A stretch of 25,419 nucleotides of DNA from positions 1 to 25,419 of the forward strand of contig CBFGTV010000049.1 in the NCBI GenBank assembly GCA_965652145.1, given 5' to 3'. Within the stretch, counting starts at the first letter, position 1. Every line of letters starts with the position of its first letter. This stretch comes from CBFGTV01 sp965652145. GTDB lineage: Bacteria; Bacillota; Clostridia; Peptostreptococcales; Natronincolaceae. A program made the position numbers and the translations under genes. Positions 14,417 to 21,355 of this stretch are shown here, piece after piece. The notes under the pieces are model-generated. The model had not been told where the DNA came from. It saw only the letters and a list, made by a program, of their open reading frames with translations, and did not search any database.

Positions 14417-14434
14417 CAAGTTAACCGAATAGAT

Positions 14435-14501
14435 TGGCTGAGACTTGGAGAGCCACATAAAACACCTATTGAAGAATAGGGCTGTTTTGTGTGGCTTTTT
14501 T
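14435..14501 (+). promoter_or_regulatory. Transcription attenuator, predicted GlpP target
   Basis: A strong terminator lies between promoter and coding region: outer arms 14452-14464 and 14483-14495 (GCCACATAAAACA with TGTTTTGTGTGGC, 13 pairs, one wobble), an inner stem CCTATT/AATAGG around GAAG, then six T. A competing stem TGGCT (14435-14439) with AGCCA (14451-14455) would occupy the foot of the terminator arm and could act as antiterminator. This matches the known plan of GlpP-controlled glpD leaders, and glpP is 3 kb upstream. Confidence 0.8.
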
Positions 14502-14572
14502 ATTTCTCATAAATTGTATGAACGAAAGGTCTTTAGCCTTAGACTAGGTGCAAAATAAAGGAGTGGAAAATC

Positions 14573-16045
14573 ATGTATGATGTGACCGTAATAGGCGCAG
14601 GGATTGTGGGAACAGCCATTGCAAGAGAACTGTCGAGATATCAGTTAAAAACGATTTTAGTAGATAAGGAAAACGATGTAGCCAATGGCACCACCAAGGC
14701 CAATAGTGCCATTGTCCATGCCGGGTACGATGCAAAGCCCGGTACCCTGAAGGCCAGGAGCAATGTCATGGGAAATGCCATGTATGAAGACCTTTGCAGG
14801 GAGCTGGAGGTGCCCTTTCAAAGAATTGGTTCCCTGGTGGTGGCCTTTGATGAGGAAGATATGGCCTCTTTAAAAAGGCTCTACCAACAGGGAGAAGTCA
14901 ATGGTGTGCCTGGTATTGAGCTGATCGATGGAAAAAGGGTAAAGGAAATGGAGCCTAACCTGAATGATCAGATCATTGGAGCCCTCTATGCGCCCTCGGC
15001 GGGAATTGTGGGCCCCTGGGAGTTGGCCATTGCCCTGGCAGAAAACGCCGTTGAAAATGGCCTGGAGCTATTGCTAAACAGCCAGGTAACTGCCATTGTT
15101 AGGAACGATAAGGGTTATTTGGTTACCGCCGGAGAACGGACCTTTCAAACAAAATATATTATCAACTGTGCCGGTCTCTATGCTGACAAGGTAAATGATA
15201 TGGTCAATGAGCCTAACTTTAAAATCTTGCCCAACAGGGGGGAATATAACCTATTCGATAAAAGTGTGGGCAATTACGTACAACGGGTAATTTTTCAAAC
15301 ACCAACCACGAAGGGAAAGGGAGTGCTGGTGCTTCCGACAGTCCATGGTAATCTTTTAATCGGCCCAACCGCCGATGCCGTTAATCATCCAGGGGCCCTG
15401 GAAACCACTGGGGAAGGCTTAGGCTTCCTAAAGGAAAAGGCGAAGAAAGTGGTTCCCGATTTCCCCTTTCATACAGTAATTACCTCCTTTGCAGGAATTC
15501 GAGCCAAGGTGGCAACTAATGATTTTATCCTGGAATTTGCATCCGATACGAAGGATTTTATCAATGTAGCTGCCATTGATTCCCCCGGCCTTACTGCGGC
15601 CCCTGCACTGGCGCAGCTGGCTGTGGAAAAACTGATGGAGGCAGCAGGAAAATTTGAAAAGAATCCTGAGTTTATCGCAAAACGAAGGCCGGTCATTCAT
15701 TTTATGGAGCTGTCAAATGAAGAAAAGGCTGAACTAATCAAAAAGGATCCTCGTTATGGTCGGGTAATCTGTCGCTGTGAGGGAATTACCGAGGGAGAAA
15801 TTGTTGATATTATCCATCGTAAAGCCGGAGCCACCAATTTAGATGCCGTAAAACGCAGGGCCAGGGCTGGAGCAGGTCGATGTCAGGGGGGCTTTTGCGG
15901 CCCCAGGGTAATGGAAATCCTGGCAAGGGAGCTTCATATCGATATTACTTCAGTGGTGAAGGATTCAAAGCAATCCTATCTATTAACGGGCCCCACAAAG
16001 TCAAGCACTTCAGAGGCACTGGTGGCCGTTTCACAGGATAAATAG
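14573..16045 (+). CDS. glpA: GlpA-like FAD-dependent glycerol-3-phosphate dehydrogenase with BFD-type cluster domain
   Basis: Predicted to oxidise glycerol-3-phosphate to dihydroxyacetone phosphate. The 490-residue protein starts with a Rossmann FAD motif (GAGIVGTAIARELSRY), has a DAO-type oxidoreductase core, and ends in a BFD-like [2Fe-2S] domain with C400-R-C402 and C437-x4-C442 (CRCEGITEGEI ... GRCQGGFCG), as in anaerobic GlpA; aerobic GlpD lacks this cluster arrangement. AAAGGAG precedes the ATG. It sits behind the attenuator and is first of at least four genes. The cluster would pass electrons to the next two gene products. L-2-hydroxyglutarate oxidase is a related alternative, but the neighbourhood favours glycerol-3-phosphate. 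Confidence 0.88.
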   Translation: MYDVTVIGAGIVGTAIARELSRYQLKTILVDKENDVANGTTKANSAIVHAGYDAKPGTLKARSNVMGNAMYEDLCRELEVPFQRIGSLVVAFDEEDMASLKRLYQQGEVNGVPGIELIDGKRVKEMEPNLNDQIIGALYAPSAGIVGPWELAIALAENAVENGLELLLNSQVTAIVRNDKGYLVTAGERTFQTKYIINCAGLYADKVNDMVNEPNFKILPNRGEYNLFDKSVGNYVQRVIFQTPTTKGKGVLVLPTVHGNLLIGPTADAVNHPGALETTGEGLGFLKEKAKKVVPDFPFHTVITSFAGIRAKVATNDFILEFASDTKDFINVAAIDSPGLTAAPALAQLAVEKLMEAAGKFEKNPEFIAKRRPVIHFMELSNEEKAELIKKDPRYGRVICRCEGITEGEIVDIIHRKAGATNLDAVKRRARAGAGRCQGGFCGPRVMEILARELHIDITSVVKDSKQSYLLTGPTKSSTSEALVAVSQDK

Positions 16046-16059
16046 AGGGGGAATATGAC

Positions 16060-17325
16060 GTGAAAACCTATGATATTATTGTTGTCGGAGGCGGGCCAGC
16101 TGGCCTGGCGGCGGCCATAGAAGCAAAGAAGCAAGGTGTCAATAAAATTTTGGTCATCGAGCGGGATCGTGAACTGGGAGGCATATTGCAGCAGTGTATT
16201 CACAATGGCTTTGGGCTCCATGTGTTTAAAGAGGAATTAACAGGACCTGAATATGCAGAGCGCTTCATTGAGGAATTGAAGCAGCAAAATATTGAATATA
16301 AGCTCGATACAATGGTACTGGATATTACAGAGGATAAATTGGTCAGTGCAATTAATACTACTGATGGATTTGTTCAATATCGGGCTGAGGCCGTTGTGCT
16401 GGCCATGGGCTGCCGTGAGCGTACCCGGGGGGCCATCAACATTCCTGGAAGTAGGGCGGCAGGGATATTTACAGCCGGTACCGCTCAACGATTTGTCAAC
16501 ATGGAGGGTTACATGGTTGGTAAGGATGTTGTTATCTTAGGTTCTGGTGATATTGGCTTGATTATGGCACGAAGAATGACCCTTGAAGGAGCCAATGTTC
16601 ATGCTGTGGTGGAGCTGATGCCCTATTCAGGAGGATTGACCAGGAATATTGTACAATGCCTTGAGGATTATGAAATTCCCTTGTATTTGAGCCATACAGT
16701 GATTGATATCAAAGGCAGGGACCGGGTGGAAGAGGTGGTCATCGCCCAGGTAGACGAGAACCGCAGGCCTATTCCGGGAACCGAGGAATCATTTCAATGC
16801 GACACCCTGCTTTTATCGGTGGGGCTGATACCGGAAAACGAGCTTTCCAAGGGGGCTGGCATTAAGCTGGATCCCGTTACCGGGGGACCCTTGGTGAATG
16901 AATCCATGGAAACCTCGGTACCTGGTATTTTCGCCTGTGGCAATGTTGTCCATGTTCACGATTTGGTAGACTGGGTTACCGAGGAAAGCAGGCGGGCAGG
17001 AAAAAATGCAGCCAGGTATGTCCTCAAAGAGCTGGTCAATCAATCAACGATCATTGCTACTCAACCCGGTACCGGGGTTCGATACATTGTACCCCATCAA
17101 ATTAGAATGGAAAATCTTGAAAATCGCCTAGACCTTATGTTTAGGGTGGATAATGTTTATCAACGGGCAAAACTGGTGGTTAAATCGAAGGATCAGATCA
17201 TTAAATCCGTTAAAAAATCCCACCTGGCGCCGGGTGAGATGGAATCAGTTACCCTTATGAAAAAGGATTTGGAAGCTATAGCGGGCAATGAAATAACCAT
17301 CGCCCTTCAACTGGAGGAGGTATAG
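16060..17325 (+). CDS. FAD/NAD(P)-dependent oxidoreductase, GlpB-position partner
   Basis: A 421-residue pyridine-nucleotide-disulfide-type flavoprotein. Two dinucleotide folds are visible: FAD motif VGGGPAGLAAAIEAKK at the N-terminus and the second motif ILGSGDIGLIMARRMTLEGA near residue 165, plus the family GGILQQCIHNGFGLHVFKEE stretch and the closing FAD motif GIFACGNVV. No redox CXXC pair is evident. The GTG start has AGAGGGGG eight bases upstream; it begins 14 bases after the glpA-like stop. It takes the place of GlpB in E. coli glpABC. I infer it links the dehydrogenase to NAD(H) rather than to quinone. The actual acceptor cannot be read from the sequence. Confidence 0.85.
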   Translation: MKTYDIIVVGGGPAGLAAAIEAKKQGVNKILVIERDRELGGILQQCIHNGFGLHVFKEELTGPEYAERFIEELKQQNIEYKLDTMVLDITEDKLVSAINTTDGFVQYRAEAVVLAMGCRERTRGAINIPGSRAAGIFTAGTAQRFVNMEGYMVGKDVVILGSGDIGLIMARRMTLEGANVHAVVELMPYSGGLTRNIVQCLEDYEIPLYLSHTVIDIKGRDRVEEVVIAQVDENRRPIPGTEESFQCDTLLLSVGLIPENELSKGAGIKLDPVTGGPLVNESMETSVPGIFACGNVVHVHDLVDWVTEESRRAGKNAARYVLKELVNQSTIIATQPGTGVRYIVPHQIRMENLENRLDLMFRVDNVYQRAKLVVKSKDQIIKSVKKSHLAPGEMESVTLMKKDLEAIAGNEITIALQLEEV

Positions 17326-17328
17326 ACA

Positions 17329-17691
17329 ATGAGTAAACGATCAATGGTATGTATCGCCTGTCCCCGGGGATGTCAGATGGAGGTGGAAGCCGTATCTAAT
17401 GGGGTTACAAAATATGTGGTGTCAGGAAATCAGTGCCCCAGGGGAGAGCAGTATGGCATTAAGGAAATGAGCAATCCCACCAGAATGGTTACGACAACCG
17501 TTGTCATGAAAAATGGCCACTTAAGTCGTCTTCCCGTTCGAACCAGTGATGCCATACCAAAGGATAAAATATTTGAGTGCATGAGAACATTAGACCAACT
17601 AGAGGTGGAGGGTCCCGTTAAGGTAGGAGACGTAATAGTCAAAAACCTGTTGGGACTGGAGATCGACATAATTGCCACACGAAGTATGTAA
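17329..17691 (+). CDS. DUF1667 Cys-rich protein, third subunit of the G3P oxidation complex
   Basis: A 120-residue DUF1667 protein. Four N-terminal cysteines, C8, C11, C15 and C36 (CIACPRGC ... NQCPRG; CX2CX3C-X20-C), match the pattern that holds a [4Fe-4S] cluster at the N-terminus of molybdopterin oxidoreductases, so a cluster is likely; zinc is an alternative. The rest is small and soluble (RMVTTTVVMKNG, LPVRTSDAIPK). It starts three bases after the previous stop with GGAGGAGG upstream. The gene order FAD dehydrogenase - FAD/NAD oxidoreductase - DUF1667 is familiar from clostridia. It probably bridges electrons between the two flavoproteins, in the role of GlpC but without a membrane anchor. 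Confidence 0.85.
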   Translation: MSKRSMVCIACPRGCQMEVEAVSNGVTKYVVSGNQCPRGEQYGIKEMSNPTRMVTTTVVMKNGHLSRLPVRTSDAIPKDKIFECMRTLDQLEVEGPVKVGDVIVKNLLGLEIDIIATRSM

Positions 17692-17709
17692 AAAGGTAGG
17701 GGAAAAATT

Positions 17710-19104
17710 ATGAGAAGAGCAAATGTTACTCACTTAAACTACACGAAGGGCAGTCACGAAGACACAGCAGTATTTTCTTACCGACAGCTTTTTCATCAGG
17801 TATTGGACGGAATATTAATCATAGGTTCTACCGGCAGGGTAGAATATATTAACCCGGCTTATGAAAGAATGTTTGGTGTTAGTAACTTTGCAGTAGTGGG
17901 AAAAACCATCTATCAAATACCCAATGATGATATTATTTTAACCTCTATGAAAAACAAGAGGAAAATTCAAGGATATATTAAGCTGCCCTTCCATCATAAA
18001 AAGATCAGCGCAACAGCTTCTCCCTTAATGGATCAACAGCAGTTCCAGGGGCTTTTGGCCATCTATCGGGAGGAAAGCCTGGGGGAGGTAGCTGGCCCTA
18101 AAGATCAATGTCAATGCAGTAATCAACGGCTGCTGGCTCCCTTTGATACCATTGTGGGAAATAGCAAGATCATGAGGGAGGCCCTAACGATGGCTTGTAA
18201 AGCTGCAAGGACTCAATCCACCGTACTGATTATGGGGGAAAGCGGAACCGGAAAAGAAATGGTGGCAAAGGCCATTCATGAAGCAGGGCCCAGGGCAACG
18301 GGCCCCTTTGTGAAGGTGAATTGCGGTGCTATTCCATCGAATTTATTGGAATCAGAGCTTTTCGGTCATGAACAGGGGGCCTTTACAGGGGCCATCAGAA
18401 GAAAGATTGGTAAATTTGAGCTGGCCAATGGCGGCACCATATTTTTAGATGAAATTGGAGACATGCCTATAGATATGCAGGTAAAGCTCTTAAGGGTATT
18501 ACAGGAAAAGGAGTTTGAAAGGGTTGGAGGAAACGAAACCATTCAATGCAATCTTAGAATTATTGCTGCCACCCATCGAGACCTGCAGGAGCTCATTCGA
18601 GAGGGACAGTTTAGAGAGGATCTGTATTATCGTCTTAATGTAGTACCAGTTAATCTGCCTCCCCTCAGGGAGCGAATAGAGGATATTGCTGATCTATGTC
18701 GCCACTTTATGGAAAAAATCAAGGTCAAGACAGGACTTTCTAAGAAGAATTTTGATCAGAGTGCCTTGACGGCTTTCAGTGGCTACCATTGGCCCGGAAA
18801 TGTGCGGGAGCTGGAAAACTTGATGGAAAGACTGATGGTGCTGGTGGACGGGGAAGAAATAACCCTGGATGATTTGCCTTCTCATATTTCCCACACCTAC
18901 AGGGGCCGATTTGAGCCCATGAAGGAGCATAGTCTGGTAAATATGAGTCATAATGGCGAAATCGCAACAATGGATGAATACGAGAGGGAAATTATTAAAA
19001 AAGCCCTTGCTCAATTCGGCAGCTTTAACAGAGCCGCTAAGGCCCTGGGTATAACCCATAAGACAGTGGCCTTCAAAGCTAGAAAATATGAAATTGTAGA
19101 TTAA
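17710..19104 (+). CDS. Sigma-54-dependent transcriptional activator (PAS-AAA+-Fis)
   Basis: A 464-residue enhancer-binding protein. It has an N-terminal PAS sensor (about residues 25-125, DGILIIGSTGRVEYINPAYE); a central AAA+ domain with Walker A GESGTGKE (from residue 176), the sigma-54 contact loop GAFTGA (223-228), Walker B GGTIFLDEIGDMP and HWPGNVRELEN; and a C-terminal Fis-type helix-turn-helix (FNRAAKALGITHKTVAFKARKY). No receiver domain, so it senses a ligand directly, like PAS-type relatives such as DhaR of glycerol metabolism. AGGTAGGGG precedes the ATG 18 bases after the DUF1667 stop, so it shares the operon. The glpP sigma-54 promoter at 11312 is its natural candidate target. Confidence 0.93.
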   Translation: MRRANVTHLNYTKGSHEDTAVFSYRQLFHQVLDGILIIGSTGRVEYINPAYERMFGVSNFAVVGKTIYQIPNDDIILTSMKNKRKIQGYIKLPFHHKKISATASPLMDQQQFQGLLAIYREESLGEVAGPKDQCQCSNQRLLAPFDTIVGNSKIMREALTMACKAARTQSTVLIMGESGTGKEMVAKAIHEAGPRATGPFVKVNCGAIPSNLLESELFGHEQGAFTGAIRRKIGKFELANGGTIFLDEIGDMPIDMQVKLLRVLQEKEFERVGGNETIQCNLRIIAATHRDLQELIREGQFREDLYYRLNVVPVNLPPLRERIEDIADLCRHFMEKIKVKTGLSKKNFDQSALTAFSGYHWPGNVRELENLMERLMVLVDGEEITLDDLPSHISHTYRGRFEPMKEHSLVNMSHNGEIATMDEYEREIIKKALAQFGSFNRAAKALGITHKTVAFKARKYEIVD

Positions 19105-19117
19105 TAACATATAATAG

Positions 19118-19157
19118 GGGTTCAGCCCTTCCATGTAAAAGGATGGGGGCTGAACCC
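19118..19157 (+). terminator. Terminator of the G3P operon
   Basis: Perfect 11-base arms GGGTTCAGCCC (19118-19128) and GGGCTGAACCC (19147-19157), with a partial inner CCAT/GGATGG pairing, just after the activator stop codon. The following T-run is short. Confidence 0.7.
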
Positions 19158-19234
19158 TTATCTCATATAAAAAGCCTTTACTTACCTAAATTTATGACTT
19201 GATAATTGAGTAAATAAAATATATAACTTAAAAA

Positions 19235-19286
19235 TTGTATTAAAAAATTGAATACAAAACTGCATAAAATACCAAAATAATGGTAT
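19235..19286. promoter_or_regulatory. Two palindromes upstream of a small gene
   Basis: TTGTATT (19235-19241) / AATACAA (19251-19257), and ATACCA (19269-19274) / TGGTAT (19281-19286). The second lies directly before the AAGGAGG of the next gene. They look like operator or leader-hairpin elements; no regulator can be assigned. Confidence 0.35.
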
Positions 19287-19305
19287 CAATTAAGGAGGAA
19301 TCAAT

Positions 19306-19524
19306 ATGGATGATAAGCATTACGACATCATGAAGCATTTAGAGAGCTTGGAAAAGGAACGGGGCTTTTTTCAAAATGTCGAAGAAATTAATCGATTAAA
19401 TATTGATGCCATTATTGAGCTGATTCAGTACGAAAATGTGAAAGAACTGGGAAAGCCCCTCTTTACCCGTCGGGAAATCAGGCAGGGTTTGAAAAAGTAT
19501 TTCGAAGGCTGGATAACAGACTAA
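19306..19524 (+). CDS. Small charged protein of unknown function
   Basis: A 72-residue protein I do not recognise. It is charged, has no Cys, signal peptide or membrane segment, and is predicted mostly helical (KHLESLEKERGFFQNVEEIN, then AIIELIQY, then RREIRQGLKKYFEGW). AAGGAGG lies at good distance from the ATG, and base use is like its neighbours, so it is probably real. It is followed 26 bases later by the HAD phosphatase gene and probably shares its transcript. Two palindromes precede it. Confidence 0.65.
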   Translation: MDDKHYDIMKHLESLEKERGFFQNVEEINRLNIDAIIELIQYENVKELGKPLFTRREIRQGLKKYFEGWITD

Positions 19525-19550
19525 ACTATTTGAAATTGAGGAGGAGGCAG

Positions 19551-20087
19551 ATGCGAGCCATTTTCTTCGATCGTGATGGTGTAATCAACGATAATCGTAA
19601 GCCCGTAAATACCCCGGAAGATTTAATCCTGTTTCCCGGGGTACCAGAGGCTTTAAAGAAGGCCAATGAGGCAGGTTACGAAATATTTATTGTCACCAAT
19701 CAAGGGGGAATCGAGCTGGGTCAGCTGAGCCATGAAATGTTAAAAAAAATTCATGGACGTTTAAAGGAGCAGCTAATGGGGTATTGTGATATAAGGGGAA
19801 TTGAATATTGTCCTGATTTTAAAAGGCCAAGTCCCTATCGAAAGCCTGCCCCGGGGATGCTGTTAAAGCTTGCTGAGGAGCATCAAATCGATCTGTCTCA
19901 AAGCTGGATGGTGGGAGATCGAGATACAGACATAAGCGCCGGCCTAAGGGCTGGCTGTAAAACAGCTAAAATTGGGGCCTATGATAAAAGGGCCCACATT
20001 AATGAATCCAGGTTGAAAAAGGGGTCACGAAATAGGTCGATTGATCTTGAGGCAGTGATCGATGCCATTCTTAGGGCAGAGTCATAA
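19551..20087 (+). CDS. HAD-IIIA phosphatase (histidinol-phosphate / heptose-bisphosphate type)
   Basis: A 178-residue HAD hydrolase. Seen: FFDRDGVIN with nucleophile D7 and acid D9, VTNQGG (motif II Thr), RKPAPGML with the motif III Lys, and MVGDRDTDISAGLRAGC (motif IV acids). This is the GmhB/HisB-like class, which removes phosphate from small sugar or polyol phosphates. The Cys-His zinc loop typical of GmhB is absent (only EYCPDFKRPSPYRKP here), so the heptose substrate is doubtful. Start ATG 19551 follows GAGGAGG; a TTG at 19530 is in frame but lies before that site. Glycerol phosphate or another polyol phosphate is possible, but nothing proves it. Confidence 0.85.
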   Translation: MRAIFFDRDGVINDNRKPVNTPEDLILFPGVPEALKKANEAGYEIFIVTNQGGIELGQLSHEMLKKIHGRLKEQLMGYCDIRGIEYCPDFKRPSPYRKPAPGMLLKLAEEHQIDLSQSWMVGDRDTDISAGLRAGCKTAKIGAYDKRAHINESRLKKGSRNRSIDLEAVIDAILRAES

Positions 20088-20089
20088 GT

Positions 20090-20117
20090 TTGTTTTTCAT
20101 ACAAAATGTGTTAAAAT
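20090..20117 (+). promoter_or_regulatory. Candidate SigA promoter of the glutaredoxin gene
   Basis: TTGTTT (20090-20095), a 16-base spacer and TAAAAT (20112-20117), about 85 bases upstream of the ATG. Confidence 0.45.
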
Positions 20118-20202
20118 GTATTGGGATACTGAAGGAATCCAGAGGGAAAAAATAATCTCAAACAATAAGCCTAAAGGCTAAGATAAGAGGAGGAATTATA
20201 AA

Positions 20203-20433
20203 ATGGCAAAGGAAGTTATTGTTTACAGCAGCAACACCTGCCCCCATTGTGTAACCGTAAAGGAATACTTATCAGATAAGGGCGTGGCCTTTACAGAAAA
20301 AAATGTATCGGTTGATGCTACGGCAAGAAAAGAATTAATGAAAAAAGGCATTATGGCAGTTCCCGTTGTGGAAATCGATGGAGAAACTGTTGTTGGCTTC
20401 GATCGAGACAGAATAGAGGATCTATTGAGATAG
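20203..20433 (+). CDS. Glutaredoxin-like thiol-disulfide protein
   Basis: A 76-residue glutaredoxin/NrdH-type protein. The redox pair C13-P-H-C16 sits at the start of helix 1 after VIVYSSNT, the cis-proline segment is AVPVVEIDG, and GFDRDRIEDLL closes the fold. It would reduce disulfides in the cytosol, using thioredoxin reductase or a similar donor. AGGAGG precedes the ATG. It is a single gene with its own candidate promoter and a strong terminator. Confidence 0.92.
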   Translation: MAKEVIVYSSNTCPHCVTVKEYLSDKGVAFTEKNVSVDATARKELMKKGIMAVPVVEIDGETVVGFDRDRIEDLLR

Positions 20434-20453
20434 GCCTTTAGGGCTTATACAAG

Positions 20454-20504
20454 AAAAGACTCGAAAAGGACAGTGTCGTAAATATTTGTCCTTTCGGGTC
20501 TTTT
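20454..20504. terminator. Shared terminator of converging genes
   Basis: A long stem: AAAAGACTCGAAAAGGACA (from 20454) with TGTCCTTTCGGGTCTTTT (20487-20504), one wobble and one bulge. Its ends are A- and T-rich, so it can stop the glutaredoxin transcript on plus and the CAP lipoprotein transcript on minus. Confidence 0.8.
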
Positions 20505-20511
20505 GTTTTGC

Positions 20512-21255
20512 CTAAATTCCAATAAAAAGCTGAGTAAAAACATAGCCGTAGGGTCCGCCCTTTACGACTCCGATTCCCACATGGGTAAAGGCCGGATGAA
20601 GTATATTTTGACGGTGGGTATCAGAATTCATCAATTCTTCATGGGCCTTTCGTGCATCTTTATTTCCCGCCAGGTTTTCCCCTGCAAATACAAAGTCGAT
20701 CTGATGCTGTTCCAGCATTTCAAAGGGATTCCCATAGGTTGGAGAATAATGGCTAAAATAGCTATAATCAATTAAATCCTGGGACTTCATCCGGGCCAAT
20801 TGTGTTAATTGAAGATCCAGCATGAGGGGCTTCAGGCCGGCCTTCAGACGCTCCTCGTTGATGAGATCCAGCATAGTTTGTTCCTGGGCCGACAGGGCTT
20901 CTCTGCGATGTTGATTCACCTCAGTATTTTTCCCCTCTATGTAAGGAACCACATTGGCCTTTTCAATACAACCAAGCCGACGATTTTCTAACAAAACAAC
21001 ATACCATTCATCGACCTTGCCCACCACCTGGTACACCGCCTGATCAGGTGCCAAGTCAAGGGCAGGCAGATCAGTACTAAGGCCTGGGTAAATGGGGGTG
21101 TGATGAACCGAGACCATGACCCTGGTCACCTCGGCCTCTTGAAAAATAGAAGAATGCTTTACAATTCCAGCTTGATTTGGGCCGCAGGCAGCTAACAGCA
21201 GCATGAGGCTCAATAAAGGGATTATACCTATTTTAGGGGTACAACGAAAAGACAT
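20512..21255 (-). CDS. CAP-domain (SCP/YkwD-like) lipoprotein
   Basis: A 247-residue secreted lipoprotein. The N-terminus is a signal peptide ending in a lipobox (LLLAAC), so the protein is anchored to the outer face of the membrane. Residues of about 40-110 look like an SH3-type segment (AVYQVVGKVDEWYVVLLENR), and the C-terminal 130 residues are a CAP domain: LDLINEERLKAGLKPL, SQDLIDYSYFSHYSP, FAGENLAG and HRQNILHPAFTHVGIGV. This keeps the His/Glu set of the CAP cavity. Such proteins bind lipids or act at the cell wall; the activity here is unknown. ATG 21255 has GGGAGG eight bases upstream; a longer frame to 21291 passes through that site. Confidence 0.9.
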   Translation of the reverse strand: MSFRCTPKIGIIPLLSLMLLLAACGPNQAGIVKHSSIFQEAEVTRVMVSVHHTPIYPGLSTDLPALDLAPDQAVYQVVGKVDEWYVVLLENRRLGCIEKANVVPYIEGKNTEVNQHRREALSAQEQTMLDLINEERLKAGLKPLMLDLQLTQLARMKSQDLIDYSYFSHYSPTYGNPFEMLEQHQIDFVFAGENLAGNKDARKAHEELMNSDTHRQNILHPAFTHVGIGVVKGGPYGYVFTQLFIGI

Positions 21256-21299
21256 GGTCAACACCTCCCAAGATAGTATTGACCAAAACATAGAGAAAA

Positions 21300-21355
21300 A
21301 TAAACTAAAGGCCGGTGCTTACATCTAAGGGATGAAGCGCCGGCCTTTAGTTTAT
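21300..21355 (-). terminator. Terminator of the chemoreceptor gene
   Basis: Arms 21300-21320 and 21335-21355 pair over about 20 bases (AAACTAAAGGCCGG with CCGGCCTTTAGTTT at the core, one wobble). On the minus strand the stem is followed by TTTATTTTT. The stop codon of the chemoreceptor gene lies inside the stem. Confidence 0.85.

Noticed and set aside
14434..14449. TTGGCTGAGACTTGGA in the G3P operon leader as a -24/-12 promoter
   Set aside because: The -12 position has GG one base out of register rather than GC, and a perfect TATAAT at 14411 already explains the promoter.
18694..19134. A 146-codon open frame on the minus strand
   Set aside because: It lies wholly across the end of the sigma-54 activator gene and its terminator, has no ribosome binding site or family features, and follows from the base pattern of the real gene.
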